Shown here: positions 1-10,507 of the stretch, in pieces | Layout: every line of letters starts with the position of its first letter | Numbering within the stretch: the first letter of the stretch is position 1 | DNA from: Steromphala cineraria | Lineage: Eukaryota; Mollusca; Gastropoda; Trochida; Trochidae | Reading direction: 5' to 3' | NCBI GenBank assembly: GCA_916613615.1 | Contig: OU744725.1 | Span: 72,758,868-72,822,867 of the forward strand | DNA: 64,000 bases | Made by a program: the position numbers and the translations under genes | The notes under the pieces: generated by a model | What the model was told of the DNA's origin: nothing | Databases searched by the model: none | What the model saw: the letters and a program-made list of their open reading frames with translations, nothing else

Positions 1-436
1 TTACACTTATTTTGTAATTTCAATAAAAAGTATTGGCTACTTATATATAAGTGTAGATCAAAACATGTTTAACCAGAGATCAGATCTATTTAAACCATAC
101 GTATAATCACAAATCTTATTCAATCTTATCTTCTACATTACAAACAGACGTTATACTGCTCACAAGTATGCAAAAACAAAACAAATCTTCTTAAAAAAAT
201 TAAGCATTTTGTTTCATTAAAGTAAAATATATGTCATATGAAGATTGAATTTTATCTCGATAGATGAATGTTCTTAGCAGATTATCATATTGTCCTCATT
301 AGTCACATAAGTCACATAAAACTTTTCCTAAATGTTCGCCCAAAGCACCAATATAATACAAGCATAAAATAATAAGTTTATCAAACTCATTATTTGAAAA
401 TATCACATTTATTTCATATATATGAATATATATAAT
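1..436. other. AT-rich stretch, no gene seen
   Basis: No recognisable coding region, RNA gene or repeat. A 64-codon open frame on the minus strand has low-complexity composition and no family resemblance, so it is treated as chance. Confidence 0.5.
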
Positions 437-820
437 CTCACCCAAGTGTCTTATGATATCAAATATATCAACACAAGTTGTTAAAAGTAACAAATAATTT
501 AAAATTTAAAATCAGAAGAGACGAGGGTGAGGTTCTATTTATCATCCAAAATCATTTTCCATCACATTTGCATAAAAAATGTACATCTTTGAACATTGCA
601 CAGCCCTAAACCTCCTAAACCAGTGATGTCATAGCATTGTAACGTCATTGTGGTTTTAGATCATAGCATTGTGATGTCGTTGTATTTATGACATCATAAC
701 ATTGTGACGTCATTCCTGATGATGTAAAACGTTTGTGATGTCATGTATTTTCTCATTTCAGGGCATTGTTAAAAATCTATTGTAAAAACATTATCTCATG
801 TGAAACAGAGTTTTGGATGA
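437..820. mobile_element. CRE-rich MITE joined to a hairpin (copy 1)
   Basis: A hairpin (437-531; arms CTCACCC...GGGTGAG) abuts a TIR-like unit whose left edge reads ATTTATCATCCAAAATCATT (about 538) and whose right edge contains TTTTGGATGATGAAAA (about 812). Inside are repeated ATAGCATTGTGAYGTC-type words, including a perfect CRE octamer TGACGTCA at 705-712 and several one-base variants. The same two modules occur in inverted order at 33553-34033, so this is a mobile composite. No coding capacity. Confidence 0.6.
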
Positions 821-864
821 TGAAAATTATATATAATATATATAAGCAAAATACAAAAACCAGT

Positions 865-1143
865 GAGCTTGGGCTGTGTTTTGGCGATGTGTTTTAGAGT
901 GTTTGGGATTGCTGCGTTTTTGAGCAGTGGTGTGTTTGAGGATGTTTTTGATTAAGAATTTATTGTTGTGCCTGCATGTGTACAGGAAAAATTTATTATC
1001 ATTTGCAAACCAGATATGGCAACCCTTAACAAACAGGCACAACAATAAATTCTTAATCAAAAACAGCCTCAAACACACCACTGCTCAAAAACGCAGCAAT
1101 CCCAAACACTCTAAAACACATCGCCAAAACACAGCCCAAGCTC
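865..1143. repeat. Long near-perfect palindrome (110-bp arms)
   Basis: Arms 865-974 and 1034-1143 are reverse complements with a single mismatch that I can find (within GAGGATG versus CAGCCTC); the spacer 975-1033 is 59 bp. Open frames on opposite strands here encode nearly the same peptide, which is a by-product of the palindrome and not evidence of a gene. Transcription through it would give a long hairpin RNA. Confidence 0.9.
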
Positions 1144-1199
1144 CCCAATCAGTCTCCAGACACAAGCGCACCTGTAACAAGAGTGGCCACAACACCTAA

Positions 1200-2254
1200 C
1201 AAGCTATCACTTGAAAATTGCTGCCATGCAGTATGAAACAAATTTGTAGTGATCAGTAATATTGTAGCAAAACTACTTTTGCAACAAAATATATAATATA
1301 TATATATTGCTTATACAGCTGCGTACCTTAAGTTTATTCACTTACATGCGTTTTGTTGTGCAAATATCATATAATTTGGAATCTCTTTGAGACATCTTAG
1401 CATTGTGAAAACGAAATGTGTAATGTTGAAATTCCACTAAATAAGTGACTACGTTAATTTGACGTTAACACATTTGTCAAGTTACAATTAACCCTAACAA
1501 TTTTGACAATTTTCAACCCTATCTGTCAATTTATCCATGCCAAAATTCCCAATTCTGCACCAGTGACAAGACGATTCCAAAATATATATGGGTTGAGAAC
1601 AGTTATTTTACACACGGATATTCGTTGAGCCTTTGGTCAGTGCCACTGGAATCATTCAAACAAAAACCAGATTAAATGATAAATGCATGGGGAACAATGA
1701 AGCAGTATTTTCAGTTTCATTGGCATTTTGTATGTATTAAACACCAATATTTATAACTATAGATGTTCATCAAACCCTTCCCAAAGCTGCTGATGTGTCT
1801 ACTCTGGAAAAATCTTTTGGTTTGACTTGTGAAAAAATCCACATATTGATGTGGTTTGTTTTTGATAAGAATTAATACCTTACACGTTTACAAAATATAA
1901 CAGAGCTATCAATTTAGTGTGCTGTTAACAAAGTTTACAAGTTTCCTACTTTTTTACCTTCGCCTCCAGTATAAAATCTCAGCTCATCAAAGTCAGTCCA
2001 AGATAGGTTTAGTTCTATATTGGTATATGCTGAGAGCTCTTTGTGGCCGGATTCACAGGCTTAACCATTGACATTTGATATCAGATCCTATGTTATAGTA
2101 TATTTGTAAATAATAAAAGGTTGTAATGTAGTATATGCTTTATGTACAACATCCGACTTATTAAGCCCATTTGACCGTCTCTTACATGTTACATACAGTA
2201 GCACTTTACTCGGCCCAGACAAGACGACAATAGATTTACCGTGTCTAACAGGCA
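1200..2254. other. No gene; one dispersed repeat
   Basis: Non-coding. The segment around 1518-1620 (with CACCAGTGACAAG and GTTATTTTACAC) reappears, diverged, at 43392-43500, so an old dispersed repeat lies here. Nothing else recognised. Confidence 0.4.
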
Positions 2255-2258
2255 TTAA

Positions 2259-2595
2259 AGGGGCAGTAGCACGTTTTATAGGGAATATAAGGTGATGTTA
2301 GGAAAATGAAAAGTAATGGTTCCAATTGAAAGACAATGTATTTAAACTAAATAAAGCAGTACTAATTCAAATATATAACGTAATGTTTAGCCATGCGATC
2401 TCCTTTTTCTTACACAAAATGAATGAAAGGCCAATGGATTTTATGTGAATCTCCATACTTTGTCCTCTGACTATGGTTGAGTGGCTTGTGTAATGTGATT
2501 TTTGACATTATCAAATTTTTACATTTAGCATTAACTTACAATTATCAGTGAAATATAAAGAATATAAAATTATCAAAAAACGTGCTACTGCCCCT
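2259..2595 (-). mobile_element. TTAA-flanked MITE, copy 1
   Basis: A 337-bp element with terminal inverted repeats AGGGGCAGTAGCACGTTTT and its complement, flanked on both sides by TTAA (2255-2258 and 2596-2599). Its interior is the reverse complement of the copies at 22535 and 62317. A TTAA target with short TIRs fits a non-autonomous piggyBac- or Kolobok-type element; which of the two cannot be decided without an autonomous relative. No coding capacity. Confidence 0.85.
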
Positions 2596-3285
2596 TTAAA
2601 CTTGCCCACACAAACCATTTGATAATAGATTACGTGTATTGAAATAACCCTGTAAACGCAAGTGGCATGATGATAAGGATCAAAATTACGTATTCTGATA
2701 TATATGATATAATACTATATTTCATCTACAACATATATTGTAACAATACTGACAAAAGCTTATTTAGGAAAAGAAAACTTTTAATCACAGACCATGACAA
2801 TGAAATTGATGAGCATAGAAGAAATAAACTGCTTAATTGTCTCTGTAGTCTACAATCATGCAATGAAACAGTAAATATAGCGGTTGACTTGAAGAAGAAC
2901 AAAGTTAATGCATTTATGATATCATTACTTGACCTAGTAACTTGATGAATGTCTCTGCACGATGAGGGTTCATTTTCATCATTACTATTTGAAGGTGATA
3001 AGATGTCTTTGAAAGTGAAACTGTGATTTTGTTAAAAAAGAGACAAATATCATTTTATAAAGATTTCAGTTAGAGCATTGAAAAGTTTTTGTTGAACTTT
3101 AACACAGAAATACATATTTTAAAAGAGATATATATCACTAATGCATACGAAAAACGTCACATCATACACATTCAAAAAAAAGAAATGCTCAAAGAATTTC
3201 TACATCAATTATAGCGGTTCAAGTGTTTTATATGCGTGTATTTCAGTTGATTTTTCTTTCCCCTGAGTAGCTCTTCAAGCAAAGT

Positions 3286-3425
3286 GACAGATCTCTGTAT
3301 CTTCAAGACTTCATTAAACTTAGTACGGTTCCAAGGAGCACCTGCGCTACGTGCTGTTATATTGAGCTATAGGTGTCCCTTGTACACTTGAATGCTTAAG
3401 AGATTATTGAAGCTCGGGTATTTTT
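3286..3425 (+). repeat. Dispersed repeat, copy 1
   Basis: Shares order and wording with 6943-7085: AGATCTC, ...CATTAAA..., ACGGTTC, GAGCACCTG, then GAATG/GAAAT and TATTGAAG. Divergence is substantial, so this is an old repeat of unknown class. Confidence 0.45.
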
Positions 3426-6198
3426 GATTATGCAAGCTGTTAAAGAGTCCACAACAACAACGAAATCCTTCTTTAGGGACTCAAATGCTGATTTAAGGAG
3501 ATGGTTTGTTTGAATAAATTGCTTGTCTTGAATTGAAAAAAAATGCTTTTCCTTAAATTATTTGTATAAACCTTAAAAGGGAAAAAACTTGCTTTGATAA
3601 AAGTTAAAATTAGACCAGTAAACCATATTTGCGTCACATACATGACCATTTTGACATACATGTACGGATCTCAAAGATTGATTACAATGTCAGAACGATG
3701 TAGGTATACTTGACATGACACAAATAACGATACTCTTTGCTCTATAAGTTATTTTATATTTCAATCCTACATCTTAGATTCAATCCAATTCGAAGACAAT
3801 CAGATTAGATATAAATCATACTTAAAGTAGAAATGCAATTGTACGAGTATGAGAAAATGAGAACAAATCTTTTCATTCAATGGAAGTATCAATGATATTG
3901 CCAAATGAACTGTAAATTGATGTCCAAAATTTTTATTATTATTACGGATACAATGTTTCTGTATCTATAAATTGAAAACTCTAAAACTTCTGGTGACTGT
4001 ATTTTAAGTATTGATATGGAGAAAATATCATCCTATTCAATGAAACTGATTAGAAGAAATAATGTTCTTAGGAAGTACACACTGATCAATTGATGCGTCA
4101 CTTTCAAATGAACTCTAATAGTCAGAGGATTAGGGCTAATTATAATACACCTCGAAATTCACCTGAATAAATGAATTTAGTGATTGTATTGCTCTAAGAT
4201 ACCGTTCATATTTTTTACATTATTCCTATCTGATGGTCCGTTTGATTGAGGTAGAAGACAATTTGATAGACACATGACAACAAAGAAAGGAAATAGCTAT
4301 ATTGAGGGGAATACTTGAAACTTGTTTTGCTCTTTGACCACATAAATGAATGGTTCACACTACAATGATCAGATGTTCTAAAACGTTTCATCCTAAAGAC
4401 AACATTTTGCTTCACCTTTCTCATAAAAACCTTGTTGTTAGCATTATCGTAAAACTTCTTATGAACACTCATCACGGTTTTGTTTTTGCTAATATCGATA
4501 TTAATCTGTCTTCCTTGATGTTGTTTTTGTCAGAATTCTAATGACAAAGCTGCTCATATTTCATTACAAAGGTAATTTACTTCAAAGCTATCTCTAAAAG
4601 GACTGGTCAGGATTTATTCTGACAATTTACTGATATCAAATTGATTCAAATACTCACAAGATTTGGTGTTTCAAAATGAACCTACTCAATTGACATATTT
4701 AAGTGCAACTATTAAGTGAAATGCCAAACATGCAGCATATTGATAATGTTGTGTTCACTTTTAATATTGTTGAAAAACATTGGTACAGGTTGAATTTTGG
4801 AACTTCTGTATTTTGAGTGCCAAACATTCCTGAAGGTGAAGTGACAAAACATATCCTTTACATTCCTTGTACTACATGTAAGACTTTAAAGCTTGCATCC
4901 CTTCTACCAGAGCTTTTTCTGTTGGTCTTTGATACAGGCGTTAGAAGGATTCAAGACTGGAACATCATCAATAGGGTAAACGTTTTAAAGTTTAAGGCTG
5001 AAAGCTATTTCATTTTGTTCATTCTTGTACTTTGCCAACTTTGATAGTTCTTTGACATACACCCTTTTGTCATCTTAAAGATTATGTTTCCTAAAGATAA
5101 AATATGAATATATGATATGGTGCACAGTTATTATCAAGAAAGGTTGATTTTATGAGCAAATATTACTAACCAATCATTTTCTCCTTTTGAAAGTCGTTTT
5201 TTATTTGTTTGAATTATATCAAGAGAATGGCTCTTTCTTTTAATACGTCACTAACTCTATTAAGCATGAATTTAAAAATCATAGGAAAGAAATGTGAATT
5301 ATATGTTTTCAACGTTTAAAATTGAAGTACATGTAGTTTCTAATATTTCTGCGTAACCTGAAATAATTGCTCTTATTTTGGATTTCAATTTTGTCGCAAA
5401 TGAACTGATGCACAAATATTTTAGATATCTAAAAGAGTCTCTCTGAGTTGTATCGTACATGTCAAACGTTACCAATTATTTTATCTGAAATGCTAATCAG
5501 GTCTCTGTAGAGGTTGCGATTCTGATAAAAGAGATTTTGAAACAACTTCCACTTTCACAAAACACTAATAGCCACATGATCTTTGGTTATCCGCTTCGGT
5601 TATGAACTCATCAACATGTTTCTCAAGGATTTTGCTGTTGTAATTTAATGCGTATTTTTAGATTGATCGAGTCTGTTTCAATGCATGACCTTTTCTGTGA
5701 AACTTAGGCAGAAATGTCTCTCCGAATCAGTAATTGATTACTCATGTGAGGGTAATAGCCAAAGAAACGCAGCCATGTAATCAACCCTTTCCAATTCAAT
5801 TTCACCTTCATTGACAATCTCATCTGGTCCACTGTTGAAGAAATGATTAACTTAGGATTGAAGACACTGTAAGGATTTCAGTGTATCATACAACTAATCT
5901 CTATATATATTAGCTATAACGGATTAGTTGATTATCACTATTTCTGCTTCATTAATCCGGCCGTTCATCAAATCTGTTCGGGTAAGTGATCAACACATTC
6001 AACTTCAATGACAGTGGTTTGTGATTGTAATAAATTGAAATGTCTCACTTTGTGTTTCTGGAGTTTATGATTTTAGTAAATTGTGTAATAGTTATAAATA
6101 TATATATGTATATGAAATAAACTCGTTTGATATACTAAATACCTTCTGGCCTGTCAGTAGATTCAAAGTAGAGTAACTCCAATTTGTTTGGTTCATTT

Positions 6199-6273
6199 CA
6201 GTAGTCCGAACGCTTCACTATCCGAACGTTTTTGATGAAAAACGGAAGCGTTCGGATTATCGAGGCCTGACTG
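6199..6273. mobile_element. Short palindromic MITE remnant
   Basis: Begins CAGTAGTCCGAACGCTTC and ends GGCCTGACTG next to TA. The inner words TCCGAACG/CGTTCGGA form inverted repeats. The pattern is that of a Tc1/mariner-type MITE (CAGT ends, TA target), here partly decayed. Confidence 0.5.
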
Positions 6274-6942
6274 TACTAAATTTTGTATAGAAGAACAGCT
6301 ACATGTATCAAACACATGGAACTCATCAAAAATTCTAACAGTTAACCATTCTATCACGATCTGTGAATATTCTTTTTTTTCTATGGATAAGATATGAGAT
6401 ACCATTTTTTATCTGAATGGTTATGAGAAGTTGAATGAATGAATTGTTTTTTTAAAGAAGCAGACCCCTTTTTAAAAGAGCAACATGTCACAGAGAAGCT
6501 AATTTTTAACAAGAAAAAGAAATATGTCAGCGTCATTTAAATATCATTTAGCTGAACTTATCATATCAAAATCCACGTACATGTACATGTCATTCTGAAA
6601 TTACCAAAACTAAATATCGGTACCAAAATGAACAGGTAAAGTATTTAAAGTCAGATTGACTCTGTCATAAATTTTACTCATTATTTGTTGAAAATGTGGA
6701 GAAATAGAAAACAAATAAAACATGCTTCTGACCTTTTAAACCTTTTAATGGCTATTTGTTATGGAGAACGAATGAGAAAGGCATATTCCTAGATGAATTT
6801 TAAAACATTGGCATCTTCACTAATAAAAAATATGTATCAAACTTAACAATCGGACGAAAATGCTTTCCCATTTAATGCTGAAGAACTTAACAAAGTGGAA
6901 AGAAACCATTCATTATTACTTGTTTCTCAGAGTAAAGTAAAA

Positions 6943-7085
6943 TGATAGATCTCGATTTCTCCAGAACCTCATTAAATCTGGTTACGGTTCGAATGAGCAC
7001 CTGTGCTAGTGTTGATTTAATGGGCTCTTAGTGTCACATGTTGCACTCTGAAATTATCTGATGATCCAGGCTATTGAAGGGGGGT
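6943..7085 (+). repeat. Dispersed repeat, copy 2
   Basis: Diverged copy of 3286-3425; both have AGATCTC near the start and GAGCACCTG in the middle. No coding content. Confidence 0.45.
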
Positions 7086-7885
7086 GTCTGTCAACATTAA
7101 GGTTTCTCCGAACAACTCAAGTCAACATCTGTGTTAATTATCAGTGTGGTGGCAGTGTATGTTGAAGTAGAAGCTTCATACCAATGTGGTGGCACGTGGT
7201 CCTGTGCAATGCTTAGTCGACTACTATCAGAATAGTTCAGCAACAACGTTAGGCGCGGCTTACTGGATGAGTGGGTTAACAACTGAGAATTTGAAAGGTT
7301 CATTCGCTGTCCCACACTGGGACACAGGTTAGATGACTTGTAGTGTCACCTTTGGCAGGAGACTTTATTCACAACGTACCTGGTAAAAAGTGTTGGTGGA
7401 TACCTTCTATCGACAAATATTTCGGCTTGTGTTAGACCAGGGTATTTAGGTTGGTAGCGCCTGGAGCATGCACTAGTGGATGGAAATGTGCGCCTAGTAA
7501 ATATAAAATACTATTATCATTCTTAATGAATATGGAAGAAATTATCTAATACCCTTAATAATCATTTATGCAAAAGAGGTTTAAATCGTTTGGACATTCC
7601 TCAATGCACATTTTTGTTAAACTAGTTAAATATGTCTGTTGAGTAGTTGAATTCAGAAGAAAATTATCTGATATATTTAAATGGGCAATGAAATGGTGTG
7701 ATTTAATGAAATTCAATCCATTTGATTAATTTCTGTTACTTATGTGACCCGCCCTTGATGGTTGACGACACGTTTGAAAACGCTCTGATGTTTTTGTTGA
7801 AATTAACACGAAACAAAGGGTAACTGGAATATATCATTCTATCACAAAGAAGCCCATCCGACAGCGCACGTTTTGAAGCTACATC

Positions 7886-9097
7886 ATGGTGGATCTGGCC
7901 ACTTACAGAGTGAGGATAGGAACTTTCCGTCAACCACCCGGTACTCGGCAGGTGAGCCATGTTGACGGGTACACGCCATTCACTCAACGACGCGATCGAG
8001 ACGTTGATTACATGCCTTATCGCTTAATCTTATGCACTTTATTCTTCACAGTGCATCTCTCACTCTCTGGTCTCATTATTTGTAACCAGAATGTTTTCTA
8101 CAATAACCCATTTGACCAGTTTTTGCCTAAAGAAACAACATTCTTGTGTGTAACATGTGACGTCACCACCCCGAACTGTGACCTAGTTTTGTCTATCAAT
8201 CAGGTCGCACACGCTGCACATGATCGTGCACTGTGTCTACTCGGAGACGGCGCGCTTCCCGTGCGAGTGATAATGCAACGTTTGTTATGCTCCAATGATG
8301 TTGAAACCAACACGGGCCCAGTTACACTTGAGCAAGTTCAAGAAACCCTACTCGGTGCAATCGATAACATAAAATCTGAGATATCTACAATCAGAGACGA
8401 TTTAAGTTCACAGATTTCCTCTCTTCGGGCTGACATTAACGCTATTAATACGAAGTGTGAGAACTTGGAAGACTCTGTAACCGATATTCGCGGGGCAATT
8501 GACATTATGAAACAAAACCATGATATCGTGAATGATGACATCGATGCTCTCGATAGGAAGATCGATACAGGGAAAGCCCAGATGTCCAACGTAGATGTCG
8601 AACTAGACAGGCTGGAATCATACAGTAGGAGGGACAACATTATAATCCATGGTATTCCTGAGGCTGACGGTGAGGAAAAGTCGATGGCATGCAAGCAGAC
8701 AGCTCTGTCAACGCTAAACGACCACGCTACTTTTAAAACATGGGAGACGTCTGACGTCATCCGCGCTCATAGGCTTGGCGTAAAGAGAGTTAATCCATCA
8801 AGGCCTCGTCCGATGATCGTGAAGCTTCACATGTCAGATGACAAAGTGCGTTCTTTGAAAGCGAGACCAGCTTTTAAGGCGGCAGGGCTTGGTATCTCGA
8901 GCGACTTGACGTCACTTCAGCGCCAACAGCTTCAAGCGTTGAAGGGAACTAATATGTTTGGATATTTCAAAGATGGTCATCTTGTGACTGTGCCTCGTTC
9001 TACCACTGGAACAAACAGGTCTACCAACGCTAAGGATACGAGACCCATCACCAACACGACGACCCGACAGACGAGATCTAACTCCTCACGGCCGTAG
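7886..9097 (+). CDS. LINE ORF1 protein with coiled coil, RRM-like region and variant 2A motif
   Basis: Intact 403-codon frame. From Met43 (8012) the protein starts with a hydrophobic, signal-like run (LILCTLFFTVHLSLSG). Residues 138-145 read DVETNTGP, the 2A ribosome-skipping core, except that the proline before the final Gly-Pro is threonine (ACG at 8312-8314). Residues about 148-245 form a heptad-rich coiled coil. RRDNIIIHGIPE (248-259) and the following basic part (VIRAHRLG, RPRPMIVKLH) are typical of ORF1 proteins of CR1/L2-like non-LTR retrotransposons, which bind RNA. The tail (about 370-403) is Thr/Arg/Ser-rich. An in-frame TGA lies just upstream of 7886; Met43 is an equally good start. 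The frame ends with TAG at 9095-9097, and the endonuclease follows in the same frame. It is a mobile-element gene, not a host gene. The frame is intact although the downstream ORF2 is not. Confidence 0.85.
   Translation: MVDLATYRVRIGTFRQPPGTRQVSHVDGYTPFTQRRDRDVDYMPYRLILCTLFFTVHLSLSGLIICNQNVFYNNPFDQFLPKETTFLCVTCDVTTPNCDLVLSINQVAHAAHDRALCLLGDGALPVRVIMQRLLCSNDVETNTGPVTLEQVQETLLGAIDNIKSEISTIRDDLSSQISSLRADINAINTKCENLEDSVTDIRGAIDIMKQNHDIVNDDIDALDRKIDTGKAQMSNVDVELDRLESYSRRDNIIIHGIPEADGEEKSMACKQTALSTLNDHATFKTWETSDVIRAHRLGVKRVNPSRPRPMIVKLHMSDDKVRSLKARPAFKAAGLGISSDLTSLQRQQLQALKGTNMFGYFKDGHLVTVPRSTTGTNRSTNAKDTRPITNTTTRQTRSNSSRP
8297..8320 (+). other. 2A-like motif, core proline replaced
   Basis: Encodes DVETNTGP in the frame of ORF1. 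Canonical 2A ends Asn-Pro-Gly-Pro, and skipping occurs at the last Gly-Pro. The first proline is Thr here and the residue before Asp is Asn, not the usual Gly. Both changes are expected to weaken or abolish skipping. Confidence 0.8.
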
Positions 9098-10507
9098 GAT
9101 TTTGGCCGAGGCCCGAATCGTATTTCACAGGGTACCGCAAACCAGGACACCGGCAATACGTCTACTCATCCCAGAAAGTGCAACGGAACTTTTCCATTTC
9201 TGTGTTGGAACATTAACGGACTTAAAAGCAAAGAAGGAGATGAAGACTTTGTTCACTACATTAGAACATTTAAGATTATTTGTCTTCTTGAGACTTTTGT
9301 GGATTCGCTTTACGAGATAAACTGGTTACACGATTATGAAGTTTTCTCTAGCTTTGCTGTAAAGTTATCTGACTATGGTCGACTATCAGGGGGTGTTTGC
9401 GTGTGTATACATCAGTCTATTAACAAGTTTTGTAAGTTGATAAGTACAGACATTGATAACTTCATTTGCATACAAATGTCAAAAGCCATTTTTGACATTG
9501 ATAAACATGTTGTTTTGATGTGCACGTATATACCACCTGAAGGGTCACCATATTACAACCACGTAGATACTAATTGTAACTTAAGTAAACTTGAAGAATT
9601 TCTTTTTGAAAAGTAGTCTGAATTTAGTGAATCCCATTACGTATTATGTGGCGATTTCAATTCCCGTACTGGTAATGGAAATAACCCTCCAACTTCCTTT
9701 GATGATGATTTAATACACAGACGTGTACCATTTCCCGAAGATGATTTTGTAGATATTGATAATCGGAAGTCACACGACACAACAACAAACAGATTTGGAA
9801 AAAAGCTGATAGACATATGTTATGCATTCCAATTATTCATTGTTAATGGAAGAGTTTTTGGTGATCTGCAAGGGGAGTATACTTATTGTTCAAATCAAGG
9901 TGCTAGTGTGAACGATTATTTTATATGTACGCCTGATTTCTTCCAGTATGTCGACTTGTTGAATATTGGCGATCGACAGGATTCTGACCATTTACCTCTT
10001 GAATTGACTTGCAAATTTCCGCTCTCTAACCATAAAATGATTTGTGATATCGCGCCTACAAATACGAAGCGGTTTGTTTGAAATGATAATTCTGCTAACA
10101 CGTTCTTAACAAATGTTAAAGCAAAATTACACTTGTTTGGAAAACATATTTTGGAGATAATAGATACAGATGTAAACGGAGCTATTGATGACTTAGTAGA
10201 CATTTTGTCTTCTTCAGCCGAGTGTATGCTTAAGTTTGTAAATCCTAAACCAATTAGAAATGCTCTTAACAAAGATTGTAGGACCGCGAAACGAAACGCT
10301 CGTAAAAATCTTCGAAGGTTCAGAGTGACTCGTAGCAACTATGATAGACAGAAATACTGCGAAAGTAGAAATAAGTACAAAGCTTATTGTCGAAAATTCA
10401 AATTTGATTTGAAGATGCGTAATCAAGACCAGCTAGAACGATCTATTAACAACCCTAATGCCTTTTGGAAAAAAAGTTCGTTATTTACAAAACATAACCA
10501 GCTCTGA
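9098..10507 (+). pseudogene. LINE ORF2 fragment: APE endonuclease, reverse transcriptase missing
   Basis: Reading the ORF1 frame straight on gives an apurinic-endonuclease-like domain. Visible catalytic motifs are WNINGL (9206-9223), the Glu of LLET (9290-9292), GDFN (9650-9661), the Asp of NDYF (9914-9916) and SDH (9983-9991). The frame is kept from 9098 to 10504, broken only by single stops TAG 9614-9616 and TGA 10079-10081, and ends at TGA 10505-10507. No frameshift was needed. The linker after the endonuclease (RTAKRNARKNLRRF, then NNPNAFWKK) is what normally leads into reverse transcriptase, but after 10507 similarity ends abruptly and no YxDD motif follows. The copy is therefore dead and 3'-truncated, the opposite of the usual 5' truncation of LINEs. 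The family is CR1/L2-like by endonuclease and ORF1 style; the exact clade needs a search. Confidence 0.85.

Larger units (their letters stand above)
2600..7885. other. Long stretch without recognisable genes
   Basis: Several open frames of 60-92 codons occur (for example 2667-2945 +, 4215-4475 -, 4817-5044 +), all AT-rich, without recognisable domains or convincing splice context. A dispersed repeat of about 140 bp is present twice, at 3286-3425 and 6943-7085; both contain CATTAAA, GGTTACGGTT/AGTACGGTT and a GAGCACCTGYGCTA block. A small palindromic MITE remnant is listed separately at 6199. Confidence 0.4.

Noticed and set aside
827..1199. Two overlapping open frames on opposite strands encoding nearly the same peptide
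   Set aside because: Explained fully by the 865-1143 palindrome; no gene needed.
2667..2945. 92-codon plus-strand open frame
   Set aside because: AT-driven composition (Ile/Asn/Asp/Lys), no domain, no splice or promoter context.
8338..8760. 140-codon minus-strand open frame
   Set aside because: Antisense shadow of the LINE ORF1 coiled-coil region.
9102..9320. 72-codon plus-strand frame between ORF1 and the endonuclease
   Set aside because: Out of frame with the real endonuclease reading, which carries WNINGL and LLET in the ORF1 frame.
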